Counted from the first letter of the stretch, positions 43,720-52,540 are shown. The stretch is 64,000 nucleotides of DNA from Poindextera sp963719975 (GCA_963719975.1 CAVRED010000007.1:372001-436000); one strand, 5' to 3'. Numbers and translations are program-made. The notes: generated by a model from the sequence alone, not told the origin.

Positions 43720-44030
43720 CGCCGCCTCGAGGCGCCCCAGGCGGCGCCGGGACCGCTGAGCAGGCCGAAGTAGAAGCCGACGTCGTACGGCACGCCCGTC
43801 CCCGCCGTCTCGAACATGCGCACGGTCCAAGGCAGCGTGTGCGGCCGGATCGTGTTCACCACCTCGACGATCAGCATGAACGGCGAGATCATCCCATGCC
43901 AGAAGCCGAGGAAGAGCTGCGAGACCCACCCGCCGGCCACGGCGCGATGGGACTCCTCCGAGCCCGCCACGCAAGCCGCCAGCAACAGAACCAGCGCCAG
44001 GGCGCCGGCGATCTTCAGGGATGCACGCAC
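43716..44030 (-). CDS. Small lipoprotein of unknown function
   Basis: A 104-residue protein with a lipoprotein signal (LKIAGALALVLLLAAC, lipobox LAAC at Cys20). The rest reads GWVSQLFLGFWHGMISPFML, IVEVVNTIRPHTLPWTVRMF and GVPYDVGFYFGLLSGPGAAW, with one probable membrane-interacting stretch around FLGFWHGMISPFMLIVEV. No family assigned, though the pattern FWHGxxxP...Y(D/N)xGFxxG occurs in small envelope proteins. It is convergent with the upstream lipoprotein gene (4-base overlap) and 15 bases downstream of the GlsB-like gene, probably in one transcript. Confidence 0.7.
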   Translation of the reverse strand: MRASLKIAGALALVLLLAACVAGSEESHRAVAGGWVSQLFLGFWHGMISPFMLIVEVVNTIRPHTLPWTVRMFETAGTGVPYDVGFYFGLLSGPGAAWGASRRR

Positions 44031-44045
44031 GACAGGTCTCTCCGG

Positions 44046-44297
44046 CTAGCGGCGGATCAGCCTGAGGATCAGGACGAGCAGCCCGGCGCCGACCACCGCC
44101 GCCGCGAACTCGCCGATCAGGCCGCCGATGGTCAGGTGCAGAATGTGCTTGAAGAGATAGGCGCCGATGAACGAGCCGATCACGCCCAGAACGATGTCGC
44201 CGATGATGCCGAAGCCGCGCCCGCGGACGACGAGCCCGGCGAGCCAGCCGGCCACGCCGCCGACGACGAGAAAGATCAGGATATGTACAATCGACAT
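44046..44297 (-). CDS. GlsB/YeaQ/YmgE-family small membrane protein
   Basis: An 83-residue, three-helix membrane protein. Starting at ATG 44297 behind a GGAGGGAGGA ribosome site it reads MSIVHILIFLVVGGVAGWLA, then GRGFGIIGDIVLGVIGSFIG and IGGLIGEFAAAVVGAGLLVL. This is the transglycosylase-associated/GlsB family (GxxGWLA...GxxGDIxxGxxGAxxG), often induced by stress, with no defined reaction. It precedes a small lipoprotein on the same strand. An upstream in-frame Met is possible but lacks the ribosome site. Confidence 0.9.
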   Translation of the reverse strand: MSIVHILIFLVVGGVAGWLAGLVVRGRGFGIIGDIVLGVIGSFIGAYLFKHILHLTIGGLIGEFAAAVVGAGLLVLILRLIRR

Positions 44298-44440
44298 GGG
44301 CTTCGTCCTCCCTCCCCAGGCCAAGCTCAACGCTGCCCATCGCCCGGACCTTCCGTCAAGCCGCTCAAACGTCTCTCGAAAGAGAGCCTGGCCTTGACGC
44401 TCGCCGCTCCAGGGCGGTCAGATTGCGGGGGAGGGGTGCG

Positions 44441-45887
44441 ATGAAACGAGGACTTCGAATTCGCAGCGGCGGCTTTCGGCCTGGTGTTCATCGGGTTCGC
44501 GGGCTGCACGCGTGCGGCGACGCCGTGCGAGGACCTGGTCAAGCTTCAGCTGCCGCATGCGACCGTGACCAGCGCCGCGCTCACGCCGGCGGGGTCGGTA
44601 AGCGCCTGCAAGATCGACGTGATCTCGCGGCCGAGCGCCGATTCCGCGATCGGCATCGAGGTCTGGATCCCCGAAGGCGCGGCCTGGAATGGGCGCTACC
44701 TCCAACTCGGCAACGGCGGCTTCGCCGGCATGATCTTCTCGCAAGGCTTGGCGGCGGCCGCCGCCCGTGGCTACGCGGTGGCCATGACCGACGACGGGCA
44801 CCAAAGCCCGATGGGCTTCCCCGACGCCAGCTGGGCCATCGGCCACCCGGACAAGGTCACCGACTACGGCTGGCGGGCGCTGAAGGAGACCACAGACACG
44901 GCCAAGGCGCTCATCCGCGCCCACGCTGGCCCGCCCAAATTCAGCTATTTCAACGGCTGCTCGGACGGCGGGCGCGAGGCGCTGATGGAGGCGCAGCGCT
45001 TCCCGCGCGACTTCGACGGCATCCTGGCCGGCGCGCCCGCGAACAACCTCTCGGGCCTGGTCACGCTGGGCGCCTTCTACGAACAGCGGCTCAGCGCGCC
45101 GGGCGCCTGGCTCGGCGCGGACCAGCTCAAGGCGCTCGAGGCCGCCGCGCTGGCCGACTGCGGCGGCGGGCCCTACATCGCCAACCCGGCCGCGTGCCGC
45201 TTCGACCCGGGCGAGCTCGCGTGCCCGCCGGGCAAGAGCGCCGGCGCCTGCCTCACGCCGGCCCAACTGGACGCCGCCCGCGCGCTTTATCGTGGCCTGG
45301 TCATCACCGAAGGCGGCGAGGCGCGCTTTTCCTATCCGGGCTATGCCCCCGGCGCCGAGGCCGAGCCGGGGTCGTGGGCCACATGGGTCACCGGCCCGTC
45401 CAAGGACCAGCTGAACCGCTCGCTGATCTGGGGCTTTGCCGCCGGATTCTGGCGCGGTTTCGTCTTCGGCGACGCGGGCTACGACATCCTCGGCCTCGAT
45501 CTGCAGACCGCGCCGGTCGAGTCCGCCCGCGTGGCCGCGGTCGTGAACGCCACGAGCCCCGATCTCAGCGCCTTCCGCGACCATGGCGGCAAGCTGATCC
45601 AGTACCATGGGTGGAACGACCCCGCGATTCCGGCCCGCGGCTCGATCGCCTACTACGACGACGTCGCCGGCGTGATGGGCGACCCTTCCGCCTTCTATCG
45701 GCTCTACCTCGTGCCCGGCATGCTTCACTGCGGCGGCGGGCGCGGACCTGGCGCGGTGGACTGGCAGGGCCTGCTGCAGGCCTGGGTCGAGCAAGGCCAG
45801 GCGCCAGGCGAGATCGCTGCCCAGACCGCAGCCGCCGACGGCGCGCTAGGCCCACCCACCCAGACGCTGCGTCCCTACGCCCATTGA
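44441..45887 (+). CDS. Tannase/feruloyl-esterase-family protein, N-terminal frameshift
   Basis: An exported esterase of the tannase family, which cleaves ester bonds of phenolic acids. The catalytic CS-D-HC arrangement is intact: FNGCSDGGREALMEAQRF (Ser plus neighbouring Cys), HGWNDPAIPARGS (Asp) and VPGMLHCGGGRGPGA (His plus Cys). Core GNGGFAGMIFSQGLAAAAAR and DDGHQSPMGFPDASWAIGHP is typical. The signal peptide requires one extra base near 44459 to be removed: ATG 44441 with a strong GGGGGAGGGG site opens MKRGLR, then the next frame continues FAAAAFGLVFIGFAGC, a lipobox. The span of 1447 bases is 3n+1. The next gene starts inside the stop codon (TTGA). Confidence 0.85.
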
Positions 45888-46786
45888 GCCCCGTTCCGAT
45901 CCTGCTTTGCCGGCCGCTCGGCGGGCTGAACGACGTGCTCTGCCAGATCGAACGCTGCTGCGCCTACGCCGACCGCTTCGGGCGGCTCGTGGTGGTCGAC
46001 ACCGCCGAGCAATCCGACGAGTATTTTCGGGATCGGTTCTCCAACTATTTCATAAGCTTGCGCCCAAACCTTTTGCTCGACACCGACCTCGTCCGCGGCC
46101 AGCTCGACTCGCTCGATGTCCGGCCCGCCTTCCTTGCCGGGAGGCTGCGCGCCGCCCGTCCCCGCTACGTCCTCGAGCGGCGGATGTTCATCGACGAGCA
46201 GAGCGGGCAGCCGATCAGCTTCGATTTCGAATGCGACCACCCCGAGACGCTCATCGTGCACCACCAGGCCGGCGGCGGCGCCCGCTCGATCGGTGCGCTC
46301 GCGCGGCTGAGCCTGAGGAGCGAACTCGTAGAGGCGCTGCGACAGCGGCTCGCGGTGCTGGGCCACGGCTACGTCGGGATACACATCCGCGACACCGACT
46401 ATAGCACCCACTACCAGGCCCCCCTGGAGCAGGTCGCGATCGACCCGGGCGCGCACATCTTTGTCGGCACCGACAGCGCAGCGGCGCTCGCCTATTGTCG
46501 CGCGAAGTACGGCGCGGACCGCGTCTTTTCCTTCGCCGCTCTGCGCGCGGACGGAGCGCGTCTGCATCGCATCGAGGACACAGCCCAAGCCTACGAGCGC
46601 AATCGCGACGCCATCCTGGATCTCGTCACGCTGGCGCTGGCGACCCAGTTCCACATGTTCGAGCTGCAGCCGAACGCGATCGGAATGCGCTTCTCTGGCT
46701 TCTCCCTGCTGGCCGCCACCCTGCGCGCCCAGCCGGCGGTGCTGGCGCAGTTGACCGGCGTGACCGAACTGGCGGAGCTGTGGTGA
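45884..46786 (+). CDS. Fucosyltransferase-like glycosyltransferase (GT23/GT65-like fold)
   Basis: A 300-residue protein beginning at TTG 45884, coupled to the tannase stop (TTGA). The start VPILLCRPLGGLNDVLCQIE has the GGLND/GGxGNxL loop seen in alpha-fucosyltransferases. The C-terminal half has YVGIHIRDTDYSTHY (family HxRxTD), AHIFVGTDSAAALAYCRAKY and the late helices NRDAILDLVTLALATQFHMF and GMRFSGFSLLAATLRAQPAV, matching the donor-side motifs of GT-B fucosyltransferases (SxFSxxA). Substrate unknown; could modify an envelope glycan or Nod-like oligosaccharide. Moderately confident on the fold, low on the sugar. Confidence 0.6.
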   Translation: MSPVPILLCRPLGGLNDVLCQIERCCAYADRFGRLVVVDTAEQSDEYFRDRFSNYFISLRPNLLLDTDLVRGQLDSLDVRPAFLAGRLRAARPRYVLERRMFIDEQSGQPISFDFECDHPETLIVHHQAGGGARSIGALARLSLRSELVEALRQRLAVLGHGYVGIHIRDTDYSTHYQAPLEQVAIDPGAHIFVGTDSAAALAYCRAKYGADRVFSFAALRADGARLHRIEDTAQAYERNRDAILDLVTLALATQFHMFELQPNAIGMRFSGFSLLAATLRAQPAVLAQLTGVTELAELW

Positions 46787-46809
46787 CCAAGAGCAGGAGG
46801 GGACTGCCC

Positions 46810-47412
46810 ATGCCAGCCCGGAGAATTGTCGTCGCGACGGCTTTGACCGCCAGCCTCGGCCTGCTCGCGGCCTGCGGCCAGGGCCAGCCGCAGAATGCCG
46901 TTTCCGCGGCGCCACCGGCGAGCGCAGCCCTCTCGGCTGCGCCCATCTCCGGCGCGCCCGTGTCCGCCGCCCCGGCGGCGGCGACCGGCGACGCCGACAG
47001 CGCCCACGCCTTCCTGGCGGCGCTGTACGCCAAGTATGCCGCGGAGAGCGACTCGGGCCCGGACATCCCGGCGGCGGAGGAGTTCGATCCGTCGCTGGCC
47101 GCCATGATGGCCCTCGACGACAAGCGGGGGCGGGACGAGAGCGCCCTCGACTACGATCCGGTGTGCGACTGCCAGGATCCGAGCGAGATGAAGGCCGCGA
47201 TCGTGATCGGCGGCGCGACGGCTGAGGTCGCGACCGCCGCCGTGACGTTGTCCTGGCCTGGCCCGCCGCCGCCCGACGGCCCGACCAAGCTCACCCTCGA
47301 CCTGGTCAAGGTGAATGGCCAATGGCGCATCCACGACATCCATGCCCACGACACGCCGAGCCTCAGGGCCCTGTTGCAGAAAGCGAGCAAGTCGACCTTG
47401 CGCGACAACTGA
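46810..47412 (+). CDS. Lipoprotein with DUF3828-like domain
   Basis: A 200-residue predicted lipoprotein. ATG 46810 follows a strong AGGAGGGG site and gives signal MPARRIVVATALTASLGLLA with lipobox LAAC. After an Ala/Pro linker, the domain reads AHAFLAALYAKYAAESDSGP, ALDYDPVCDCQDPSEMKAAI and LVKVNGQWRIHDIHAHDTPS. The FLxxLYxxY start, DYDPVCxCQD and GxWRIxDI are DUF3828 features. Periplasmic function unknown. Transcribed with the tannase and glycosyltransferase genes; convergent with the phospholipase gene (4-base gap). Confidence 0.75.
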   Translation: MPARRIVVATALTASLGLLAACGQGQPQNAVSAAPPASAALSAAPISGAPVSAAPAAATGDADSAHAFLAALYAKYAAESDSGPDIPAAEEFDPSLAAMMALDDKRGRDESALDYDPVCDCQDPSEMKAAIVIGGATAEVATAAVTLSWPGPPPPDGPTKLTLDLVKVNGQWRIHDIHAHDTPSLRALLQKASKSTLRDN

Positions 47413-47416
47413 CGGT

Positions 47417-49477
47417 TCAGGCCCAGTCCAGGGCCGGATCGCTGCGGCTGGGCCGGCCGGTCTCGACGTGGCCGGCCAGGCGGCGGAGGAACCGCGGGTC
47501 CTCCGCGACGCTCACCGAGACGTCGTACCAATGGCCGGCCGCGGCGATCGGCCAGGCGTCGAGCGTCTCGGCCCCCGGCGCGAGCGCCAGCGTGCGCTCC
47601 GCGCCCGCCGCATAGGCGTTGGCGGTCCGCACAGTGATGGCGGCGGCGCCTGTGTTGCGCAGCCGGACCTCCAGGGTCTCGCCCGGCTCGTGGACGCGGA
47701 CATCGATGCGATCGCCCGAACCGCCTGCGAACCGGCGCAGGAAGCCGTTCGGACCGTGCAAGATGAGGTCGTAGGCTTGCCCGACCGGCAAGAGGTCGCT
47801 CAGCGTCTTGCCGGCCTCGACGGCGTAGAACCACGGTCCGCCGGCCTCGGCCTCGGCCGGATAGAGGGCGAAGCCCGCGCCAGCCGCGCCGGTGTTGGCG
47901 ATGGTGAGCTCCAAGCCCCCAGGCGTCAGCAGCGCCGAGGCGTCGAAGGCATAGGGCAGGGCGCGCGCGGGTCTGGCGCCCGGCTCCTGCCTGGGCGGCC
48001 GCGCCGGCGCCTCCGGGGCGCGAGGCGAGGGCAGGCGCGCCTGCGCCCGCGCCTGGGCCGGCAGCTGCGATGCGTCCGGCAGCCCCAGCGCGACCGCCGC
48101 GTTGGCCGCGGCGAAGTCGAACACGCTGGTCAGGTCGCCGGTCACCGCCCGGCGCCAGTGCGTGATCTGCGGCTCGGCGACACCGAACCGCGCCTCGAGG
48201 AGGCGGATCACCGAGGTGTGGTCGAACAGCTGGGAATTGACCCAGCCTCCCTTGGTCCAGGGCGAGATCACGATCATCGGCACGCGCGGTCCCAGCCCCA
48301 CCGGCACGCCGCGATAGAGCTCTCCGTCCAGCGCGACCGTGCTCTTGCCCGGCGCCTGCCCCACGGGCGGCACGAGCGGGGGCACATGGTCGAAGAAGCC
48401 GTCGTTCTCGTCGTAGTTCAGGATCAGCGCCGTCTTGGCCCAGACCGCGGGGTTGGCGGTCAGCGCCTCGATCAGCCCCGCCGTCAGCGCCGCGCCGGCG
48501 CCGGGCGTGGCCGCCGGGTGCTCGCAGAGCGCATAGGGCGCGACGATCCAGGACACCGCTGGCAGGCTGTCGGCGGCCACGTCGCGCGCGAACGCCGCCA
48601 CCAGATGCTCGCCGACGGAGGTCCTGGCGTTGGCGGCGTTCGACCCCTCGACCCACGCGCGGCCCTTGCGGTAGAGCGGCGAGGCCGGATCAAGTCCGCG
48701 GAAATTCACGAAATACGCCAAGGCGTTGTCACCGTAATTGTCATACTCCTGATAGACCCGCCAGGAGACGCCCGCCGCTTCCAGCCGCTCGGCGTAGGTG
48801 GGCCACCGGTACGCCCGAAAGCCCGGCGCGTCGTTCGCCTGGTCGGCGGTCTCGTTGAGCTCGTCGTACGGGTTGGAGACCGCCTGGCGCCCTCCGTCAC
48901 CGGCGGCCAGGCCGCTGGTGCCGGTGAACAGGAACATCCGGTTCGGGTTGGTCGCGGCGAAGATCGAGCAGTGGCAGGCGTCGCAGACGGTGAACGCGTC
49001 GGCCAGCGCGTGGTGGAACGGCAGGTCCTCGCGGGTGAAGTAGCCCATGGTCAGCGGCGTCTTCGCCGGAACCCAGGCGTCATGCCACTTCCACCGCTCG
49101 TGGCTGCCCTTCCAGCTGTGGTCCAGGCTCTTCAGGCTCTGGGCGCTGGTCGTCGCCGCGTCCAGGCGGAAGGGCGTGACCACCTCTGCCGACCCCGGCG
49201 CCTGCGGCTGATGGAACACGTCGCTGCCCCCTGGCAGCATCATCGGCCTTGGATCTGCGAACCCCCGCACCCCGCGCAGCGTCCCGAAGTAGTGATCGAA
49301 CGAGCGGTTCTCCTGCATGAAGATCACCACATGCTCGAGATCGCGGAGCGTGCCGGTGCGCGCCGCCGCCGCCGGCAGCGCCAGCGCACGCGCGATGGCG
49401 TCCGGAAAGGCCGTGCCCGCGGCCGCGCCGGAGGCGAGCTGGAGGAAGCGGCGGCGGTTGGCGTTGGGTTTCGTCAT
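47417..49477 (-). CDS. plcN: Phosphocholine-specific phospholipase C (Tat-exported)
   Basis: A 686-residue phospholipase C. It opens with a twin-arginine signal, NRRRFLQLASGAAAGTAFP (RRRFLQ), so it is exported folded by the Tat system encoded at 3967-5533. The phosphoesterase domain (about 45-420) shows DLEHVVIFMQENRSFDHYFG, CDACHCSIFAATNPNRMFLF, WIVAPYALCEHPAATPGAGA and NYDENDGFFDHVPPLVPP; two C-terminal DUF756-type beta domains (about 500-590 and 600-680) follow. Length and layout match PlcN/PlcH, which cut phosphatidylcholine, including host or recycled membrane lipid. Symbol given by family only. It probably releases phosphate or choline. Confidence 0.9.
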   Translation of the reverse strand: MTKPNANRRRFLQLASGAAAGTAFPDAIARALALPAAAARTGTLRDLEHVVIFMQENRSFDHYFGTLRGVRGFADPRPMMLPGGSDVFHQPQAPGSAEVVTPFRLDAATTSAQSLKSLDHSWKGSHERWKWHDAWVPAKTPLTMGYFTREDLPFHHALADAFTVCDACHCSIFAATNPNRMFLFTGTSGLAAGDGGRQAVSNPYDELNETADQANDAPGFRAYRWPTYAERLEAAGVSWRVYQEYDNYGDNALAYFVNFRGLDPASPLYRKGRAWVEGSNAANARTSVGEHLVAAFARDVAADSLPAVSWIVAPYALCEHPAATPGAGAALTAGLIEALTANPAVWAKTALILNYDENDGFFDHVPPLVPPVGQAPGKSTVALDGELYRGVPVGLGPRVPMIVISPWTKGGWVNSQLFDHTSVIRLLEARFGVAEPQITHWRRAVTGDLTSVFDFAAANAAVALGLPDASQLPAQARAQARLPSPRAPEAPARPPRQEPGARPARALPYAFDASALLTPGGLELTIANTGAAGAGFALYPAEAEAGGPWFYAVEAGKTLSDLLPVGQAYDLILHGPNGFLRRFAGGSGDRIDVRVHEPGETLEVRLRNTGAAAITVRTANAYAAGAERTLALAPGAETLDAWPIAAAGHWYDVSVSVAEDPRFLRRLAGHVETGRPSRSDPALDWA

Positions 49478-49623
49478 CTGGAGTCGCGGCCGAGCATGTC
49501 CGCCTTATGCCCGAGGGACTTGAACGCCGCACCACAAGTCGTTGGGTCGTGTCTCAGGTTCAAGTCCGCCGCCGTTGACCTTGGCGGCAATGGAATCGCG
49601 TTCCGCCGCTGGGCATGGCCCAC

Positions 49624-49695
49624 GGGGAAGGATGGTCAGCGAACTTCGGGTGGTGGTGGTGGTGGTGGTGCGAAGCTCGCTGACCATCCTTCCCC
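49624..49695. repeat. 25-bp near-perfect hairpin with a (GGT)7 loop
   Basis: Arms 49624-49648 (GGGGAAGGATGGTCAGCGAA then CTTCG) and 49671-49695 are reverse complements with one mismatch in 25. The 22-base loop is GGTGGTGGTGGTGGTGGTGG followed by TG. It lies between the phospholipase gene and the small YodC-like gene, 7 bases past the end of the latter. Such a long stem with a GGT microsatellite loop is unusual. Confidence 0.85.
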
Positions 49696-49702
49696 GCGGG
49701 GG

Positions 49703-49924
49703 TCAGGAGGAATCGGGTTGGTCGTCGTCGCCGCTGGCGAGCTCGAGGGCGTCTAGCTTGACGAACATCGTGCGGGCCGCGCTCCGCGCGTCGATCCAGA
49801 TGCAGTGGGCGTAGGCAAGCTCCACGCGATGGTCGACCCGCTCGGCGGTCATCCGCGGTCCGCCTGACTTCAGCCGCACCACGTCGCCCGCCTTCACCTT
49901 CAACGGTTCGCTGCTGATGGCCAT
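49703..49924 (-). CDS. DUF2158/YodC-like small protein
   Basis: A 73-residue protein: MAISSEPLKVKAGDVVRLKS, GGPRMTAERVDHRVELAYAH and CIWIDARSAARTMFVKLDAL, then acidic DDDQPDSS. The FxxGDxVxLKSGGPxMTV start and the CxWFD in the middle are the DUF2158/YodC pattern (a short SH3-like barrel), seen here as KAGDVVRLKSGGPRMTAE and CIWIDA. Cytoplasmic, role unknown; relatives often occur next to mobile or stress genes. It stands alone, followed by the unusual GGT hairpin. Confidence 0.75.
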   Translation of the reverse strand: MAISSEPLKVKAGDVVRLKSGGPRMTAERVDHRVELAYAHCIWIDARSAARTMFVKLDALELASGDDDQPDSS

Positions 49925-50425
49925 CAGAGCAGCTCCGTCGCTCCAGGCGCCGTCGACTGCGCGTGGAGAAGGGTGGAGGAAGGGACGCGTGGCGTGACTG
50001 GCCGCAGCTGCGAGGGAGCAACGCTGTGCGAACGGATCGATCGGCGGACGTCTCTGCCGTGACGGTTGAACATGCGGGCTCTCAGGCGGTTGCGACGAGC
50101 GGAGAATAGCGCCGCCGGGGGAGCGCTCAGGGATCGGCTTAGCGTCAGTGTCGTCTGATTAGCACCCTCTTCGTCTTGGCTTTGCTTTACCCACGGCGTT
50201 AGTAGAGATCGTCGGCTGATCGGTGTGTTCCGCGATCTTGGAACCTGATCCCCCAGCCCCCCTTGATCGCGAAGGCCGGTCGGCCGACACCCCAAGAAGA
50301 GCCTTGCGCCAAGCTCGGACATCCGGCGAGCATCGGCCGATGGCGATCCAGCTGCGTCTTGAGACCGGTCGGCTGGCAGGCCAAGGTGAGCGCCTGCGCA
50401 GCGCGCAAAATGAGGTAGCAGGAAG
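49925..50425. other. 501-base intergenic region, no gene supported
   Basis: The region lies between the YodC-like gene and the monooxygenase. Open frames in it are interrupted or overlap the start of the monooxygenase and have no recognisable protein. I see no tRNA, terminator or consensus promoter. The reverse strand carries TKLKTQL-like fragments of no known family. It probably contains the monooxygenase promoter, which I could not place. Confidence 0.4.
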
Positions 50426-52300
50426 ATGACCGTGCCAATCCGCGTTGATCCCGCGAGCGGGCGTAAAGTCTTTGATACGCGGGCTGCGAAGGCCACGGAG
50501 AACATCGCAGGGAAAGGCTACTCCATCGTCTCCGACGAGGCGCTCACGACGCTGCCCGAGCTTCCCGCAGGCGCGACGTTCGATGCCGAGGAACAAGCCA
50601 AGTACCGCGAGTTCAAAGAGGTGCGTCGGGGCGCTGCCGACTACATCGCGATGGAGGGCGCCTTCGCCAAGTACCTCGCCGACGTCTATTCGGCTGACCC
50701 CGTGCCGAGGGCGGCGCTGACCGACGAGTGCGAGATCCTGGTGGTCGGCGCGGGCTTCGCCGGCTTGTTGCTCTGGCACAAGCTTCGTGCGGCGGGCTTC
50801 GAAGACGTGCGTTTTTGCGAGAAGGGCGGCGACGTCGGCGGCACCTGGTACTGGAACCGCTATCCCGGCATCGCCTGTGATGTGGAGGCCTACAGCTACC
50901 TGCCTCTGTTGGAAGAGAGTGGGTACGTGCCGACGATGAAGTTCGCGTCGGGGTTCGAGATCCTGGAATATTGCCAGCAGCTGGCCGAGCAATCCGGTTT
51001 CTACGATCGCTGCCTGTTCCACACCACGGTGGAACGGACGGACTGGGACGAAGCCGCCGGGCGATGGGTGGTCACGACGGACCGCGGCGACAGCATTCGG
51101 GCGCGCTTCGTGGTCCTCGCCAACGGCATTCTGACGACACCGAAACTGGCCCGCATCGAGGGGATGCAGAGCTTCGCGGGCGACTCCTTCCACACCTCCC
51201 GCTGGAACTACAACGTCGACCTGAGGGGCAAGACCGTCGGCATCATCGGCACCGGCGCCACGGCGGTGCAGGCGATCCCCGAGCTCGCGAAAGTCGTCAA
51301 GCAGCTCTACGTCTTTCAACGCACGCCGTCCTCCATCGACGTGCGCGACCAGCGAGCAACAACCGAGGAAGAGAGGTTGGCGTGGGCCCAGGAGCTTGGT
51401 TGGGCGCGGGCGAGGCGCGCTCGCTTCGCCAGGATCTCGGCCGGCCGCACCGCCATGAAGGCCAACGACGACTACCTTTCGGGCAAGGTCGCCGACTTCA
51501 AGGAACGCAAGCAGTACGAGCGGATGCTCAGCCCGGAGGAGCTGATCGAGAAGCAGCTGGATGCGAACTTCCGCATCATGGAGCAGATCCGGGCTCGGGT
51601 GGATGCGATCGTCAAGGATCCGAAGACCGCCGCGGCGCTAAAGCCCTACTACCCATACGGCTGCAAGCGTCCGACGTTCCACGATGAATACCTGCCCACG
51701 TTCAACCTGCCGCACGTCCACCTGGTCGACACCGCGCCGATGGGTGTCCGCCAGATCAACGAGAGAGGTGTCGTCCACGACGACGTCGAGTACCCACTCG
51801 ACGTTCTGATCTACGCGACCGGATTCCAGTGGATGGCCACATCGACCTTCAACATGATCACCGGTCGCGACGGCCGTACCTTGAAGCAGAAGTGGGATTC
51901 GGAAGGAACCAAGACATTCCTCGGCCTGCACAGCGCAGGGTTCCCCAACCTCTTCATCGTCTCCGGTCCTCAGGGTGGCGGCGGAAGCTTCAATTTCACC
52001 GACGCGATCGACACCCACGGCGACTACGTCGTTTGGATGTTGAAGACGATGCGGGATCAGGGCCTTCGGATCGTCGACGTGCGCAAGGAGCCGGAGGAAG
52101 CCTACGCAGAACACTGCCGCCAGGCTGACATCGCCTCGGCGCCGTTGCGCGACTGCCTCTCTTACTACAACGGGCACGGAGAAGCGGCGCCTGGCAGCCT
52201 CGCCTACTATGGCGGCGGTCGCTGGCACAAGATCCGTATCGAAGCCCAGGCGACGCTGGCGCCATATCTGTTCGAGAGCGCGAGCGAACCGACCATGTGA
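50426..52300 (+). CDS. FAD-dependent Baeyer-Villiger-type monooxygenase
   Basis: A 624-residue flavin monooxygenase that inserts oxygen next to ketones (esters, lactones) using NADPH. The FAD site is VVGAGFAGLLLWHKL (about residue 106), the WYWNR motif is GGDVGGTWYWNRYPGIACD, the Baeyer-Villiger fingerprint FAGDSFHTSRW (FxGxxxHxxxW) is near residue 250, and the NADPH site is VGIIGTGATAVQAIPEL. A long N-terminal extension (first ~100 residues) is typical of the steroid/cyclic-ketone subgroup. Its codon use appears less GC-rich than neighbours, so recent acquisition is possible. Paralogous to the gene at 60204. Confidence 0.92.
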   Translation: MTVPIRVDPASGRKVFDTRAAKATENIAGKGYSIVSDEALTTLPELPAGATFDAEEQAKYREFKEVRRGAADYIAMEGAFAKYLADVYSADPVPRAALTDECEILVVGAGFAGLLLWHKLRAAGFEDVRFCEKGGDVGGTWYWNRYPGIACDVEAYSYLPLLEESGYVPTMKFASGFEILEYCQQLAEQSGFYDRCLFHTTVERTDWDEAAGRWVVTTDRGDSIRARFVVLANGILTTPKLARIEGMQSFAGDSFHTSRWNYNVDLRGKTVGIIGTGATAVQAIPELAKVVKQLYVFQRTPSSIDVRDQRATTEEERLAWAQELGWARARRARFARISAGRTAMKANDDYLSGKVADFKERKQYERMLSPEELIEKQLDANFRIMEQIRARVDAIVKDPKTAAALKPYYPYGCKRPTFHDEYLPTFNLPHVHLVDTAPMGVRQINERGVVHDDVEYPLDVLIYATGFQWMATSTFNMITGRDGRTLKQKWDSEGTKTFLGLHSAGFPNLFIVSGPQGGGGSFNFTDAIDTHGDYVVWMLKTMRDQGLRIVDVRKEPEEAYAEHCRQADIASAPLRDCLSYYNGHGEAAPGSLAYYGGGRWHKIRIEAQATLAPYLFESASEPTM

Positions 52301-52363
52301 TGGTCCGCTTTCGGGCGGGCCACCCGCCTCCGCCCGAGGACGGCACCGCCGATCGCCGAGACC

Positions 52364-52404
52364 TTGACTCCGGAACAAACCGTGAATAAGAACAAAACAG
52401 GTAC
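52364..52404 (+). promoter_or_regulatory. SOS promoter with LexA box upstream of the sidA-like gene and dnaE
   Basis: -35 TTGACT (52364-52369), 17-base spacer, -10 TAAGAA (52387-52392). A LexA-type site GAAC-N7-GTAC (52390-52404) overlaps the -10 and the start point; the alphaproteobacterial consensus is GAAC-N7-GAAC (GTTC-N7-GTTC on the other strand), so there is one mismatch. A repressor here would block the promoter. Confidence 0.65.
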
Positions 52405-52425
52405 AACTCAAGTGGGGATGTTCGG

Positions 52426-52515
52426 ATGGTTTGGCTGGCTCGCGAGACGATGGCGCTTGCGTCGGTGGCGGGGTTCGTTTGGATGATGTGTTCGCTGGCG
52501 CATCTGGTCGCCTGA
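52426..52515 (+). CDS. sidA: SidA-like 29-residue SOS cell-division inhibitor
   Basis: A 29-codon gene between the LexA-type promoter and dnaE. The peptide MVWLARETMALASVAGFVWM followed by MCSLAHLVA has a short charged start (Arg6, Glu7) and one membrane helix (about residues 8-29). In Caulobacter, SidA is a 29-residue inner-membrane protein, induced by the SOS response, that halts division by acting on FtsW/FtsN, and I recall it lying upstream of dnaE. Here the length, the helix, the LexA-type site 22 bases upstream and the dnaE neighbour all agree. GGGG (52414-52417) serves as ribosome site. The gap to dnaE is 25 bases, so the two may be co-transcribed. Sequence identity to SidA needs checking. 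Confidence 0.7.
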   Translation: MVWLARETMALASVAGFVWMMCSLAHLVA

Positions 52516-52540
52516 GTCGCGAAGGCATGAGCAGAGGTCG

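Noticed and set aside
49540..49570. tRNA-like segment (GGTTCAAGTCC)
   Set aside because: The T-loop-like string has no pairing T-stem, acceptor stem or anticodon arm around it.
49924..50505. 193-codon minus-strand frame upstream of the monooxygenase
   Set aside because: It overlaps the start of a well-supported gene, has no recognisable domain and atypical composition.
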